Shown piece after piece: positions 29,809 through 37,715 of a DNA stretch of 43,696 nucleotides. The translations under genes were made by a program, and so were the position numbers. How positions within the stretch are numbered: the stretch's first letter is position 1; every line of letters begins with the position of its first letter. The DNA is taken from the NCBI GenBank assembly GCA_014190015.1, contig BJFT01000007.1:1-43696 (forward strand), read 5' to 3'. A model generated the notes under the pieces. The model saw only the letters and a list, made by a program, of their open reading frames with translations. It did no database searches and had not been told where the DNA came from. Origin of the DNA: Actinomycetes bacterium (GTDB taxonomy: Bacteria > Actinomycetota > Actinomycetes > Nanopelagicales > Nanopelagicaceae).

Positions 29809-30381
29809 ATGGTTCATTTAACGCGTATTTACACAAAGACAGGCGATGACGGCACTACCTCCCTTGGAGATATGAGTCGGACATCTAAAAACGATCCACG
29901 CCTTGAGGCGTATGCAGATGTTGATGAAGCCAATTCATCAATTGGCGTTGTTCTATCAACTGATGAAATCAGCGGAGACTTTCGTGCACTCCTTGTTCGT
30001 ATTCAAAATGATCTCTTTGATGTGGGTGCCGACCTATGCACACCAGTTGTTGATGAACCAAAGATCGAACCATTGCGCGTCGTTGAATCGCAAGTTGCTT
30101 ATCTAGAAGCACAGATTGATAAGTTCAATGAACAATTAGATCCACTTGAATCATTTATCTTGCCATCTGGAACACCAGCGGCATCTCACTTGCACGTTGC
30201 GCGAACAGTTACACGTCGCGCAGAACGTCGCACATGGGCTGCTATTCATGCATTCGGTGGCGGCGTAAATCCTCTAACTGCTAAATACCTTAACCGCTTA
30301 TCTGATCTTCTCTTTGTTCTTGCACGTATCGCAAACAAAGAAATTGGCGATCAGTTGTGGGTGCCCGGAGCTAATCGCTAA
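29809..30381 (+). CDS. pduO: Cob(I)alamin adenosyltransferase, PduO type
   Basis: Attaches the 5'-deoxyadenosyl group of ATP to cobalamin to form coenzyme B12. The 190-residue protein has the PduO-type N-terminal ATP-binding signature RIYTKTGDDGTTSLGD (6-21), LEAYADVDEANSSIG, and the catalytic helix VTRRAERRTW with the conserved Arg pair. Many acI genomes are thought to use B12 without making it; this gene supports coenzyme B12 salvage, though no B12 enzyme or biosynthesis gene is in this window. Its stop overlaps the convergent secreted-protein gene by 4 nt. Confidence 0.92.
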   Translation: MVHLTRIYTKTGDDGTTSLGDMSRTSKNDPRLEAYADVDEANSSIGVVLSTDEISGDFRALLVRIQNDLFDVGADLCTPVVDEPKIEPLRVVESQVAYLEAQIDKFNEQLDPLESFILPSGTPAASHLHVARTVTRRAERRTWAAIHAFGGGVNPLTAKYLNRLSDLLFVLARIANKEIGDQLWVPGANR

Positions 30382-31076
30382 TTTGATTTAAAGAAGTTTC
30401 GAATAGTTAAATCTGGCGCTGCATCGTGATGGCAACTTACTTCTAAACCGCTTGCCTTAATGTTATTGAGCACCTTGCCTTCGGCATCCCTATGCTTGAT
30501 TTCGCTTATTAACATGATGCTTTGTATAGCTTTGGGTTTAGTTCTTTGAGAAACGGTTCGCAGTGTTCCAAGCGTTGCTTCTATTTTTCCTGTCTTTAAA
30601 TCAATTTGTTCAAAGGTGGATTTTACTTCCCACCAAGTACAACCAGTTTCGGAAGCCACAGCAACAGCCCCACATGCAAATTCATCACACTTCTGAAGGT
30701 CTGCTCGCAAGGTCACTTTAGAAGGGGAGTAATTATCTGAAGATTCACATTGCAATTGTGTGGCTGTTGGAATCTTTGCAAAAACTTCACCATTTTGCGT
30801 AAAGCCTGATGGCGGCCAGTTCTTTCCAAAACAAAGGACTGGTTGAAGCGGAGGCAATTTTTTCTTCTTCTTTTTTACAACCTTCTTTTTAACGGGCTTT
30901 TTCTTCGCCGCAGGTTTTTTTGTTGCTTTAGTTGATGCCTCAGCTGTTGGTTTAGCGCTGGTTTTCGCTGTTGGCTTTGGTGTCGGAGTAGATGTTGCTG
31001 CAAGGGCAGAAGTTGTGGAAAGCGTGAGCACAGAAATTAAGGAGGTTGCAATTAACTTTTTCAATCTCTGCTCCAT
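30378..31076 (-). CDS. Secreted Lys/Ala/Pro-rich protein with six cysteines, unknown function
   Basis: Not recognised. The 232-residue protein has a signal peptide (about residues 1-27, ending ALA-A), a repetitive stretch rich in Lys, Thr, Pro and Ala (about 28-76) that ends in a run of consecutive Lys, and a C-terminal domain with six Cys (in LCFGKNW, LQCESS, QKCDEFACG, TGCTWW and VSCHHD) that could form three disulfides outside the cell. The ATG at 31076 overlaps the permease gene by 16 nt; alternatively a TTG at 31064 with GGAG six bases before it gives a classical ATTGA overlap with the permease stop. Its position as last gene after an ABC-2 ATPase and permease suggests joint expression, not that it is the cargo. 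The basic linker could bind teichoic or nucleic acid polymers. Confidence 0.8.
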   Translation of the reverse strand: MEQRLKKLIATSLISVLTLSTTSALAATSTPTPKPTAKTSAKPTAEASTKATKKPAAKKKPVKKKVVKKKKKKLPPLQPVLCFGKNWPPSGFTQNGEVFAKIPTATQLQCESSDNYSPSKVTLRADLQKCDEFACGAVAVASETGCTWWEVKSTFEQIDLKTGKIEATLGTLRTVSQRTKPKAIQSIMLISEIKHRDAEGKVLNNIKASGLEVSCHHDAAPDLTIRNFFKSN

Positions 31077-31864
31077 TTAAACGTTCGTACCGCGAAAAAG
31101 ATTCCCGCAATGAGCCAGGCTAGCAAAATCACAAATGTTCGCTCAGTTTCCCAGCTTCCGGCTACTTCGCGAGCTGCAAAAGAATCAGGCAAGAAGACCG
31201 AGCGCATACCTTGAGTCATCCACTTAAGTGGGAATATTGCTGCAACTTGCTGCATCCATCCAGGTAGATCTGTAAAGACAAAGAAGACGCCACTAAAGAA
31301 TTGCAAAATAATGACAACAGGTGACACAACAGCAGATGCTCCGCGCCCACTCTTTGGCACAGCTGCAAATGCAATACCTAATGCAGTCGAGGCCGCACTT
31401 CCCAAAATAATGAGCCAGGTAAAGGTGAGCCACTTATATGGATTAGTTGGTAGTTCAACACCAAAGAAAATGATTCCGGCTGCCAAGAGTAAAATTACTT
31501 GAATTGTCATGCTAACAAATACAAGAATTGATTTACCAATGAAGTAACTTGCCACATGCATTGGTGTTCCGCGCAAGCGTTTAAGTGAACCAAATTCACG
31601 TTCCATCGGGATGATGATTGCTAATTGTTGAAAACCTGTATTAACAAGTCCCGATGCGATCATTCCTGCGACAAAGTATTGGCTAAATGTGACGCCTTCG
31701 GCCAATGTCGTTTTGAATACAGAACCGAAGATTGCAAGCAAGATAATCGGAAATGCGAGAGTAAAGACAACTGATTCGCGTTGTCGCATAAATTGGCGTA
31801 TTTCTAAACCACCGCGAGCTACACCTAAAGCAATTGTTGTCGGCAAAGATTTATGAGCGCTCAT
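31061..31864 (-). CDS. ABC-2 type transporter permease
   Basis: A 267-residue exporter permease with six hydrophobic segments and the ABC2_membrane pattern. The N-terminal FMRQRESVVFTLAFPIILLAIF leads into the first helix, the central AGMIASGLVNTGFQQLAIIIPMEREFGSLKRLRGTPM is the typical ABC-2 loop, and SGVFFVFTDLPGWMQQVAAIFPLKWMTQGMR precedes the last helix. It pairs with the ATPase encoded immediately upstream (stop and start adjacent). DrrB-like antibiotic, lipid or polysaccharide export is the family range; the substrate is unknown. Confidence 0.9.
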   Translation of the reverse strand: MSAHKSLPTTIALGVARGGLEIRQFMRQRESVVFTLAFPIILLAIFGSVFKTTLAEGVTFSQYFVAGMIASGLVNTGFQQLAIIIPMEREFGSLKRLRGTPMHVASYFIGKSILVFVSMTIQVILLLAAGIIFFGVELPTNPYKWLTFTWLIILGSAASTALGIAFAAVPKSGRGASAVVSPVVIILQFFSGVFFVFTDLPGWMQQVAAIFPLKWMTQGMRSVFLPDSFAAREVAGSWETERTFVILLAWLIAGIFFAVRTFKWSRD

Positions 31865-32710
31865 TTACTTTTCTCCAATCATGGAGAGGTAAATATCTTC
31901 AAGCGATGGACGTAAAACTTGTAACTCCGGAATCTCATCAGGAAATTGGGCAGCTAATCTACGAACCACTTCAGTTGGGTTATCACTTAACTCCTCTTGA
32001 ATAACTCCATTAGATTTCCATTGAACTCGAGCTTGTGCAGATGCTCGTCCACCTAATTGAGTAGGGGTAGAAACTTCGAGGATTTTTCCACGAGTTATGA
32101 CCGCTACGCGATCGGCCAACGCCTCTGCTTCATCGAGGTAATGAGTGGTGAGTAAAATTGTTGTTCCACCTTCGCGCAGGCTCTGAATCAAAGCCCAAAA
32201 AGCACGTCGCGCTTCTGGATCAAAACCGGTTGTTGGCTCATCCAAAAATAAAAGTTCTGGCGATCCAATAATGCCCAGGCCAACATCTAGACGTCTGCGT
32301 TGACCGCCAGAAAGCGTGCGAATCAGTGCGCCACGCTTTTCATCTAATCCAACTGAGTTAATTACTTCTTCTACATCGCGCGCAGCGGAGTAATACTTTG
32401 CAAAGTGCGAGAGAGTCTCAAAGACAGTTAGATCGCCAGCATCAGCAGTTGATTGCAAAACAATGCCAATGCGATTACGCCAGATGCGTGATTGAACACC
32501 GCGCTTGGCTGGATCAAAACCTAGGACGGAAATAGAACCTGAATCAGCTTTTCTAAATCCTTCAAGGATTTCTACCGTAGTCGTCTTTCCTGCGCCATTT
32601 GGTCCAAGAAGGGCAAAGATTTCTCCCTTAGAAATTGTGAGATCTATGCCATCTACAGCCTTCGTATCCGCATAAGACTTGTGCAACCCTTGAACTTCAA
32701 TGACGTTCAT
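31865..32710 (-). CDS. ABC-2 type transporter ATP-binding protein (DrrA/CcmA-like)
   Basis: A 281-residue ATPase for the ABC-2 permease that follows. Motifs are Walker A LGPNGAGKTTT, signature LSGGQRRRLDVG, Walker B LLFLDEPTTGFDP and a His-loop TTHYLDEAEAL. The C-terminal about 70 residues resemble the DrrA-type extension. The ATG at 32710 is preferred over one 18 nt upstream because residues MNVIEVQGLHKSY are where the family starts. The stop abuts the permease ATG. It is divergent from the small zinc-finger gene, 47 nt away. Confidence 0.92.
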   Translation of the reverse strand: MNVIEVQGLHKSYADTKAVDGIDLTISKGEIFALLGPNGAGKTTTVEILEGFRKADSGSISVLGFDPAKRGVQSRIWRNRIGIVLQSTADAGDLTVFETLSHFAKYYSAARDVEEVINSVGLDEKRGALIRTLSGGQRRRLDVGLGIIGSPELLFLDEPTTGFDPEARRAFWALIQSLREGGTTILLTTHYLDEAEALADRVAVITRGKILEVSTPTQLGGRASAQARVQWKSNGVIQEELSDNPTEVVRRLAAQFPDEIPELQVLRPSLEDIYLSMIGEK

Positions 32711-32757
32711 ATGGCTACCATGCCACAATTAAGTCAAAAGTGCGAGAAAATAAGATC

Positions 32758-33069
32758 ATGAGCCCGCGTAAGAATTATCCCAAAAACAAGCGGCCAAAGA
32801 GTGAAGATCGCGACACCGCAACTTCTAATCAAAGTATTGAAGAACACACAGAAGGTTCTTATGTAGTTCGCAAGATCACAGGTTCATCTTCAAATAAACC
32901 GTACAGATGTCCTGGTTGTGATCAAATGATTCCAATGGCAACACCACACACCGTTGCATGGCTTGAAGGTGATGAAGATGGTCGACGTCATTGGCACAAT
33001 GTGTGTTGGTCAAAACGTGGCGATAGAAAACCTCGTACCGAACGTACTAGAAATGCGCCCAGATATTAG
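32758..33069 (+). CDS. Small zinc-finger-like protein (annotated elsewhere as ATP/GTP-binding protein)
   Basis: A 103-residue protein with a basic N-terminus (MSPRKNYPKNKRPK) and one conserved module, YRCPGCDQMIPMATPHTVAW, then RRHWHNVCW. The spacing Cys-x2-Cys ... His-x2-Cys (HNVC) suggests a small treble-clef or zinc-ribbon site. Similar short proteins are conserved in Actinobacteria and often called ATP/GTP-binding protein without clear support. The ATG at 32758 is preferred over GTG at 32740: GAAAAT lies six bases before it, matching the leaderless pattern. A nucleic-acid-binding role is an inference from the basic tail and zinc site. Confidence 0.75.
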   Translation: MSPRKNYPKNKRPKSEDRDTATSNQSIEEHTEGSYVVRKITGSSSNKPYRCPGCDQMIPMATPHTVAWLEGDEDGRRHWHNVCWSKRGDRKPRTERTRNAPRY

Positions 33070-33083
33070 TTTTGGGATATTAA

Positions 33084-34562
33084 TTAACCGAAGCGGCCGT
33101 TGAGCCACTTCGTTAATTTAATAATCAACTTATCGTTGCCAGCAGTGCGCTTAAAGCTGGTAAACGCAACTGGCAATTGAAAACGTGCACGGACAATTGT
33201 GCGCGCATATGTGAACTCTAAAATTCCTTCAGGTCCATGAATACGTCCATAACCACTATCTTTCACGCCACCAAATGGAACTGATGCAACTGCTGCGAAT
33301 GAAATTGTTGAGTTAATGGCAACCATTCCACAGTGCAATTGCGCTGCAATTCTTTTGCCTTGGCGCTTTGACCACACGGATGCTCCAAGACCATAACGAG
33401 ATGCGTTAGAGAGAAGGATTGCTTCATCCACATGCTTAACGCGGTTGATCACAATGGTTGGACCAAATGTTTCATCTTGCATTGCTAATGAATCCTCCGG
33501 AACATCAACCAAGATAACTGGTTCGACGTAAGGATCTTTCACTGACTTTGTTCCACCATAAATTGCTCTACCACCACTTTTAATGGCGTCCTTAATGTGG
33601 GATGCAATAATGTCTAATTGTTTTGGCATTGTTGCTGGACCGTAATTTCCAACACCTGGTTCGCCAGGTTTGATGTTCTGTACCGCCTCTAACATCGCGG
33701 CGATAAACTCATCTGCAACGCTTTCAACAACGTATACGCGCTCAGCGCCAATACAAGTTTGCCCACCATTAGACATCGATGACCAAATTGTGTTCTCAGC
33801 TGCGCGCTTAATGTCCGCGTCGTGAGCAACGATTACGGGATCTTTTCCACCACATTCGAGCACAACAGGAGTCATAGTTTTAGCACATGTTGCCGCAACA
33901 ACCATTGCGGTCTTTGTTGAACCTGTGAAAGCTAATTTATCGACGTGTGCTTCGCACAGTGCGCGACCTGTATCACCTAGTCCTGTTACGCATAACAAAA
34001 TATTTGAAAATGGTGCAACTTCGGCAAATGTGCGAGAAAGCCACACACCAACTCCTGGTGTGTATTCACTTGGCTTAAATACAACTGTATTTCCGGCAGC
34101 AAGTGCGTAAGCAATAGAACCCATCGGTGTAAAAATTGGATAGTTCCATGGACCAATTACTCCGACAACACCAACAGGGGAGCGTTCAACTGTTGCAGAC
34201 ATATTTGCCATTACTGCGCCAGGGGAGCGATGTGAAGTGCGCATTACTTCTTGTGCGTGACGCGCAGCCCAAGCAAGGTGACCAGCTGCAAGTGATGCTT
34301 CAAGTTTGGCATCGCTAACTGGTTTACCTGTTTCCATTGAAATAAGTGCAGTGCACTCTTCAATGCGTTCCATAATCAACTTGCTCCACGCCAATAAAAC
34401 TTTTTTGCGCCCACGAAAACCTAATGCAACCCACTTATCAGATGCGATTCGCGCTTGCGCAACAGCGACGCGAACATCGGCATCGGTATGAATTGGAAAA
34501 GTTCCAATAGCATCGCCAGTTACTGGGTAATGTGAGTCAAATGTTTTTGAACGTGTAGGCAT
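33084..34562 (-). CDS. NAD(P)-dependent aldehyde dehydrogenase
   Basis: A 492-residue aldehyde dehydrogenase superfamily enzyme that oxidises an aldehyde to a carboxylate. Catalytic residues are present in order: Asn140 in GPWNYPIF, Lys163 in VVFKPSEYTPG, Glu236 in VVLECGGKD and the nucleophile Cys270 in NGGQTCIGAE. Sequence style resembles the succinate-semialdehyde dehydrogenase group of actinobacteria, but the substrate cannot be fixed. The start is the ATG at 34562; a longer frame upstream overlaps the divergent hydrolase and has no family similarity. TACTCT six bases before the ATG suggests a leaderless transcript. Confidence 0.92.
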   Translation of the reverse strand: MPTRSKTFDSHYPVTGDAIGTFPIHTDADVRVAVAQARIASDKWVALGFRGRKKVLLAWSKLIMERIEECTALISMETGKPVSDAKLEASLAAGHLAWAARHAQEVMRTSHRSPGAVMANMSATVERSPVGVVGVIGPWNYPIFTPMGSIAYALAAGNTVVFKPSEYTPGVGVWLSRTFAEVAPFSNILLCVTGLGDTGRALCEAHVDKLAFTGSTKTAMVVAATCAKTMTPVVLECGGKDPVIVAHDADIKRAAENTIWSSMSNGGQTCIGAERVYVVESVADEFIAAMLEAVQNIKPGEPGVGNYGPATMPKQLDIIASHIKDAIKSGGRAIYGGTKSVKDPYVEPVILVDVPEDSLAMQDETFGPTIVINRVKHVDEAILLSNASRYGLGASVWSKRQGKRIAAQLHCGMVAINSTISFAAVASVPFGGVKDSGYGRIHGPEGILEFTYARTIVRARFQLPVAFTSFKRTAGNDKLIIKLTKWLNGRFG

Positions 34563-34568
34563 AGGCAA

Positions 34569-34574
34569 AGAGTA
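34569..34574 (-). promoter_or_regulatory. Putative -10 (TACTCT) of a leaderless aldehyde dehydrogenase promoter
   Basis: On the minus strand TACTCT, six bases, then the ATG at 34562. It lies 25 bp from the opposite-strand -10 of the hydrolase, so the two divergent promoters overlap. Confidence 0.4.
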
Positions 34575-34599
34575 GTCGCCGGATAATCCAGTTGCTAGA

Positions 34600-34605
34600 T
34601 AAGAT
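34600..34605 (+). promoter_or_regulatory. Putative -10 (TAAGAT) of a leaderless hydrolase promoter
   Basis: TAAGAT, seven bases, then ATG at 34613; no Shine-Dalgarno site. Confidence 0.4.
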
Positions 34606-34612
34606 TGCTGAC

Positions 34613-35323
34613 ATGCCCGAACTAATACGCCCCAGCACTGTTTTACCGGCTGTGCGTACCCCATTTGTAGTTCGTACCGAAGATGGAATCGATCTAGTTG
34701 GTGAAATTGCAAGAACTCTTGATGAAGCAGCCGGAACGATTTTAATGCTGCATCCACTGCCAACAGCCGGCGGCATGATGGATAGTCATGTATACAAAAA
34801 AGCTGCAAATAGATTGCCTGCCATGGCTGGAATAAATGTTGTCAGATTCAACACTCGCGGAACCACTAGCGAGGCAGGAACTAGCTCAGGTCACTTCGAT
34901 AACGCAGTATCGGAACGCTTCGATGTTGAAGCGATGATTAATTACTGTTTTGACGAATTAAAGGCAGAAAAACTCTGGGTTGTTGGTTGGTCATTTGGTA
35001 CAGATTTAGCACTTAAATTTGCACGAGATAAAAGAATCAAAGGTTTAATCCTTTTAAGTCCACCGCTGCGTTTTTCAACAGAAGAAGATCTGCAATGGTG
35101 GGCACAAGATGGACGCCCTGTGATTGCGCTAGTTCCCGAGCATGATGATTATCTACAACCAGATGCTGCACGGATAAGTTTTGCTCCGCTAAAGCAAATT
35201 CAAATAATTGCAGCAGAAGACGCCAAGCATCTTTGGGTTGGAGAACCTGCTGTTTATCGGGTCTTAAGTGAAATAACTAAAGTGATTGCACCCGAGCGTT
35301 TGCCGTTACCGGAAGAGATTTAA
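34613..35323 (+). CDS. Alpha/beta hydrolase
   Basis: A 236-residue cytoplasmic alpha/beta hydrolase. The nucleophile elbow is GWSFG, the acid is probably Asp in EHDDYLQP and the base His in DAKHLWVGE, all in canonical order. An oxyanion-hole-like HPLPTAGG follows the first strands, and NTRGTTSEAGTSSG resembles the segment after strand 4 in small dienelactone-hydrolase-like or acyl-CoA-esterase-like members. Esterase or related activity is expected; the substrate is unknown. It is divergent from the aldehyde dehydrogenase and convergent with the AI-2E family gene (4-nt overlap). Confidence 0.85.
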   Translation: MPELIRPSTVLPAVRTPFVVRTEDGIDLVGEIARTLDEAAGTILMLHPLPTAGGMMDSHVYKKAANRLPAMAGINVVRFNTRGTTSEAGTSSGHFDNAVSERFDVEAMINYCFDELKAEKLWVVGWSFGTDLALKFARDKRIKGLILLSPPLRFSTEEDLQWWAQDGRPVIALVPEHDDYLQPDAARISFAPLKQIQIIAAEDAKHLWVGEPAVYRVLSEITKVIAPERLPLPEEI

Positions 35324-36438
35324 GAGTTATCCGCACGCGGGTAAACTACTTCATCCAAAATCAGAATGATTGCAGCCGCAACGGGAACTGCAAGTAATCC
35401 ACCGATTAAGCCAAGCAGGGATGAGCCAATAAGGGCGGCAATAATGGTTACCGCACCTGGAACTTCAAGAGTTCTCTTCATAATTCTTGGAGTAACAACA
35501 TAGTTTTCAATTTGAACGTAGACAACATAAGTGATGAATGCAATTACGCCTACGGGAATTGAAACGGTTAGGGCAATAATTGTGACAATTCCACATCCTA
35601 AGAAGTGACCAATGAGTGGAATCAGTGCGCACACCAGAACAACCATTGCTATTGCAACAGGTGAAGGCAATCCAAGAATCATTCCAAGGACAAAGACAAA
35701 AATCGCTGCCATGAAAGCAATAAATATCTGCGCACCAACAAATGAACCAATGCGCCCAATTATTGCGTTCGTCAATTTTGCCACTCGATCACGACGGCTG
35801 GCAGGAGCCAGACGCACACCAAGTGAAATGGCCTGTGGCAGTGATGTGATGAAGTAGAGAGTGAGCACCAGAATCGTTAGTGCTGAGAAAGTTCCCGAAA
35901 TAACAGATTTACCAACACCAATTACTCCACCAAATGTTGAAATAAGTAAGGTTCCATCGGAGGTGAATTCACGCAATTTTGCTTGCAATGTATCGATCAA
36001 ACCTAATTGATCATTTAACCGATTAATTGTGGCATTTGACTTGAGATCTTGAAGTAAGGATGGCAAATTATTGATTAGTTGTGCTCCCTGTGAAACTACT
36101 GGAGGAATTACAACCCAAGCGAAGAAGATTACAAATGAAATTACACCAACAAAAATGATGCCAACAGCAGTGACTCGAGATACGCCGCGAGAACGAATAG
36201 CTTCGACAGCTGGATTAAGACCTGTTGCTAAGAAAAGTGCAATAAGAATTAGAACAAATACTTGGCTAACGCTTCCGAGTGCTCGAAGTAAAACAATTGC
36301 GCACAAACCACCGAGAGTGGCGATAAAACCAAAGTAGAAAGGATTTGAGCGATTAATTGGAGCACCCATCACTCCATAATTAGTTTTAGCAACTTCCTTT
36401 TTCTTACGTGGTTTTAGAATTCGTTTTGCGAGAGCCAT
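35320..36438 (-). CDS. AI-2E family transporter (PerM/YdiK-like membrane protein)
   Basis: A 372-residue membrane protein with about eight hydrophobic segments and the AI-2E/UPF0118 pattern. FVLILIALFLATGLNPAVEAI lies in the N-terminal helices, VVIPPVVSQGAQLINNLPSLLQDL opens the characteristic central amphipathic helical region, and GLIGGLLAVPVAAAIILILDEV is near the end. The N-terminal tail is basic (LKPRKKKE). Members include the autoinducer-2 exporter TqsA and Na+/H+ antiporters, so the name should not be taken as proof of signalling. TAGAAT six bases before the ATG, also with SD-like GAGGAT, suggests a leaderless promoter divergent from that of the DUF4032 gene. Confidence 0.88.
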   Translation of the reverse strand: MALAKRILKPRKKKEVAKTNYGVMGAPINRSNPFYFGFIATLGGLCAIVLLRALGSVSQVFVLILIALFLATGLNPAVEAIRSRGVSRVTAVGIIFVGVISFVIFFAWVVIPPVVSQGAQLINNLPSLLQDLKSNATINRLNDQLGLIDTLQAKLREFTSDGTLLISTFGGVIGVGKSVISGTFSALTILVLTLYFITSLPQAISLGVRLAPASRRDRVAKLTNAIIGRIGSFVGAQIFIAFMAAIFVFVLGMILGLPSPVAIAMVVLVCALIPLIGHFLGCGIVTIIALTVSIPVGVIAFITYVVYVQIENYVVTPRIMKRTLEVPGAVTIIAALIGSSLLGLIGGLLAVPVAAAIILILDEVVYPRADNS

Positions 36439-36444
36439 ATCCTC

Positions 36445-36450
36445 ATTCTA
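36445..36450 (-). promoter_or_regulatory. Putative -10 (TAGAAT) of the AI-2E family gene
   Basis: Minus strand: TAGAAT, six bases, ATG at 36438. The six bases GAGGAT could also serve as a weak ribosome binding site. Confidence 0.45.
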
Positions 36451-36472
36451 AAGCACTCGTAAGCCGATAAGG

Positions 36473-36488
36473 CTCACTGTGAGAGAAT
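36473..36488 (+). promoter_or_regulatory. Palindrome plus putative -10 before the DUF4032 gene
   Basis: CTCACTGTGAG (36473-36483) is a perfect 5-1-5 inverted repeat that runs into GAGAAT (36483-36488), which lies six bases before the ATG at 36495. A protein bound here would overlap the promoter. The palindrome is short and could be chance. Confidence 0.35.
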
Positions 36489-36494
36489 ACGAAC

Positions 36495-37715
36495 ATGGCA
36501 CTCCGAATTACTGGACTCGGCGAAGAAATCGCTGCCGTTACGGGGTTGCCATGGCAAATGAGTTTAGAGAATTGGCCTGAAGATCCATTGCTTGCAGAAA
36601 AGCGAGGTATCTCTCGCCACATCGTACGGTTGGTACGAGCAAGTGATGATCCTGATGCCGAAGTTTATGCAATCAAAGAAACTGTTGCTGAATTCGCTAA
36701 TCGCGAATACAAAATTTTGCGCCAACTCAAACAATTAGGCGCACCCAGCGTTGATCCCATTGCCGTTGTAGAAGGTCGAACAGATAGCAAGGGCGAAGAA
36801 CTTCCGTGCGCATTGGCTACGCGGTTCTTGCCATATTCACTTCCTTATCGCGTATTGCTCTCAGGAAATGTTTCAGCACATGACATAACCACAATGACAA
36901 ATGCTTTAGCGCTACTTCTTGTGCGACTTCACTTATTGGGATTTTGGTGGGGCGATTGTTCGCTATCAAACACCCTCTTTAGACGAGACGCTGAAGGCTT
37001 TGCCGCATACCTTGTCGATGCTGAAACAAGTGAGTTTCAGAAAACATTGAGCGATGGACAGCGCGAACATGATTTAGAGATTGCACACTTCAATGTGGCA
37101 GCAGAGTTAGAAGATCTGGCGTTATCTGGAGTTCTTTATCCAGAGATTGATCCAATCCGCGCGAGTGAAACCGTTATTAAACGATATCGCCGATTGTGGA
37201 CTGCTCTTAAAGAACCACAGAAGCTAGATCCAAGTGATCGCCACGCAGTTGAACGTGCAATGCGCGCACTGCATGATCTTGGTTTTACTGTAGAAGAAGT
37301 CTCCGTTTCATTAGATGGTGAAAACAAATCTCTTATATTCCAACCAAAACTCGTTGCAGCCGGTTATCACCAAGCGCGCTTAATGGAGTTAATGGGACTT
37401 GAAACAGAAGAACTTCAGGCCAAACGTTTACTCGCATCCTTTGATAGATATCGATCACGCATGGAAGAACCGCGACCACCTGTTAATCAAAGTGCACTGA
37501 AGTGGCTCAATGAAGTTTTCAGACCAACGCTTTCGCACGTGCCACAGGAGTTAGTGGGACGAGTCGAACCTGCTCAGATGTTTCACGAAATCTTGGAACA
37601 TCGTTGGTACTTAAGTGAAAAAGCAGGCGGAGATGTTGGTTTAGATCATGCAACCAAGTCATATGTTTCTGAAATTCTTCCATTTAGAAGCGACTCTGGC
37701 AGGATTACAGCATGA
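36495..37715 (+). CDS. DUF4032 protein with a kinase-like fold
   Basis: A 406-residue protein of the actinobacterial DUF4032 family, whose N-terminal half looks like a lipopolysaccharide-kinase/protein-kinase fold. YAIKETVAEFANREYKIL supplies a candidate ATP-binding Lys61 and helix-C Glu; GFWWGDCSLSNTLF has the catalytic-loop Asp154 and Asn159; AYLVDAETSE has Asp175 in the DFG position. The C-terminal half (about 230-400) is family-specific. The substrate is unknown. Its stop overlaps the start of the thioredoxin/TPR gene (ATGA), so the two are probably made together. The start follows GAGAAT by six bases. Confidence 0.85.
   Translation: MALRITGLGEEIAAVTGLPWQMSLENWPEDPLLAEKRGISRHIVRLVRASDDPDAEVYAIKETVAEFANREYKILRQLKQLGAPSVDPIAVVEGRTDSKGEELPCALATRFLPYSLPYRVLLSGNVSAHDITTMTNALALLLVRLHLLGFWWGDCSLSNTLFRRDAEGFAAYLVDAETSEFQKTLSDGQREHDLEIAHFNVAAELEDLALSGVLYPEIDPIRASETVIKRYRRLWTALKEPQKLDPSDRHAVERAMRALHDLGFTVEEVSVSLDGENKSLIFQPKLVAAGYHQARLMELMGLETEELQAKRLLASFDRYRSRMEEPRPPVNQSALKWLNEVFRPTLSHVPQELVGRVEPAQMFHEILEHRWYLSEKAGGDVGLDHATKSYVSEILPFRSDSGRITA

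Noticed and set aside
34563-34808. N-terminal extension of the aldehyde dehydrogenase frame
   Set aside because: It runs antisense through the start of the divergent hydrolase and has no resemblance to aldehyde dehydrogenases.
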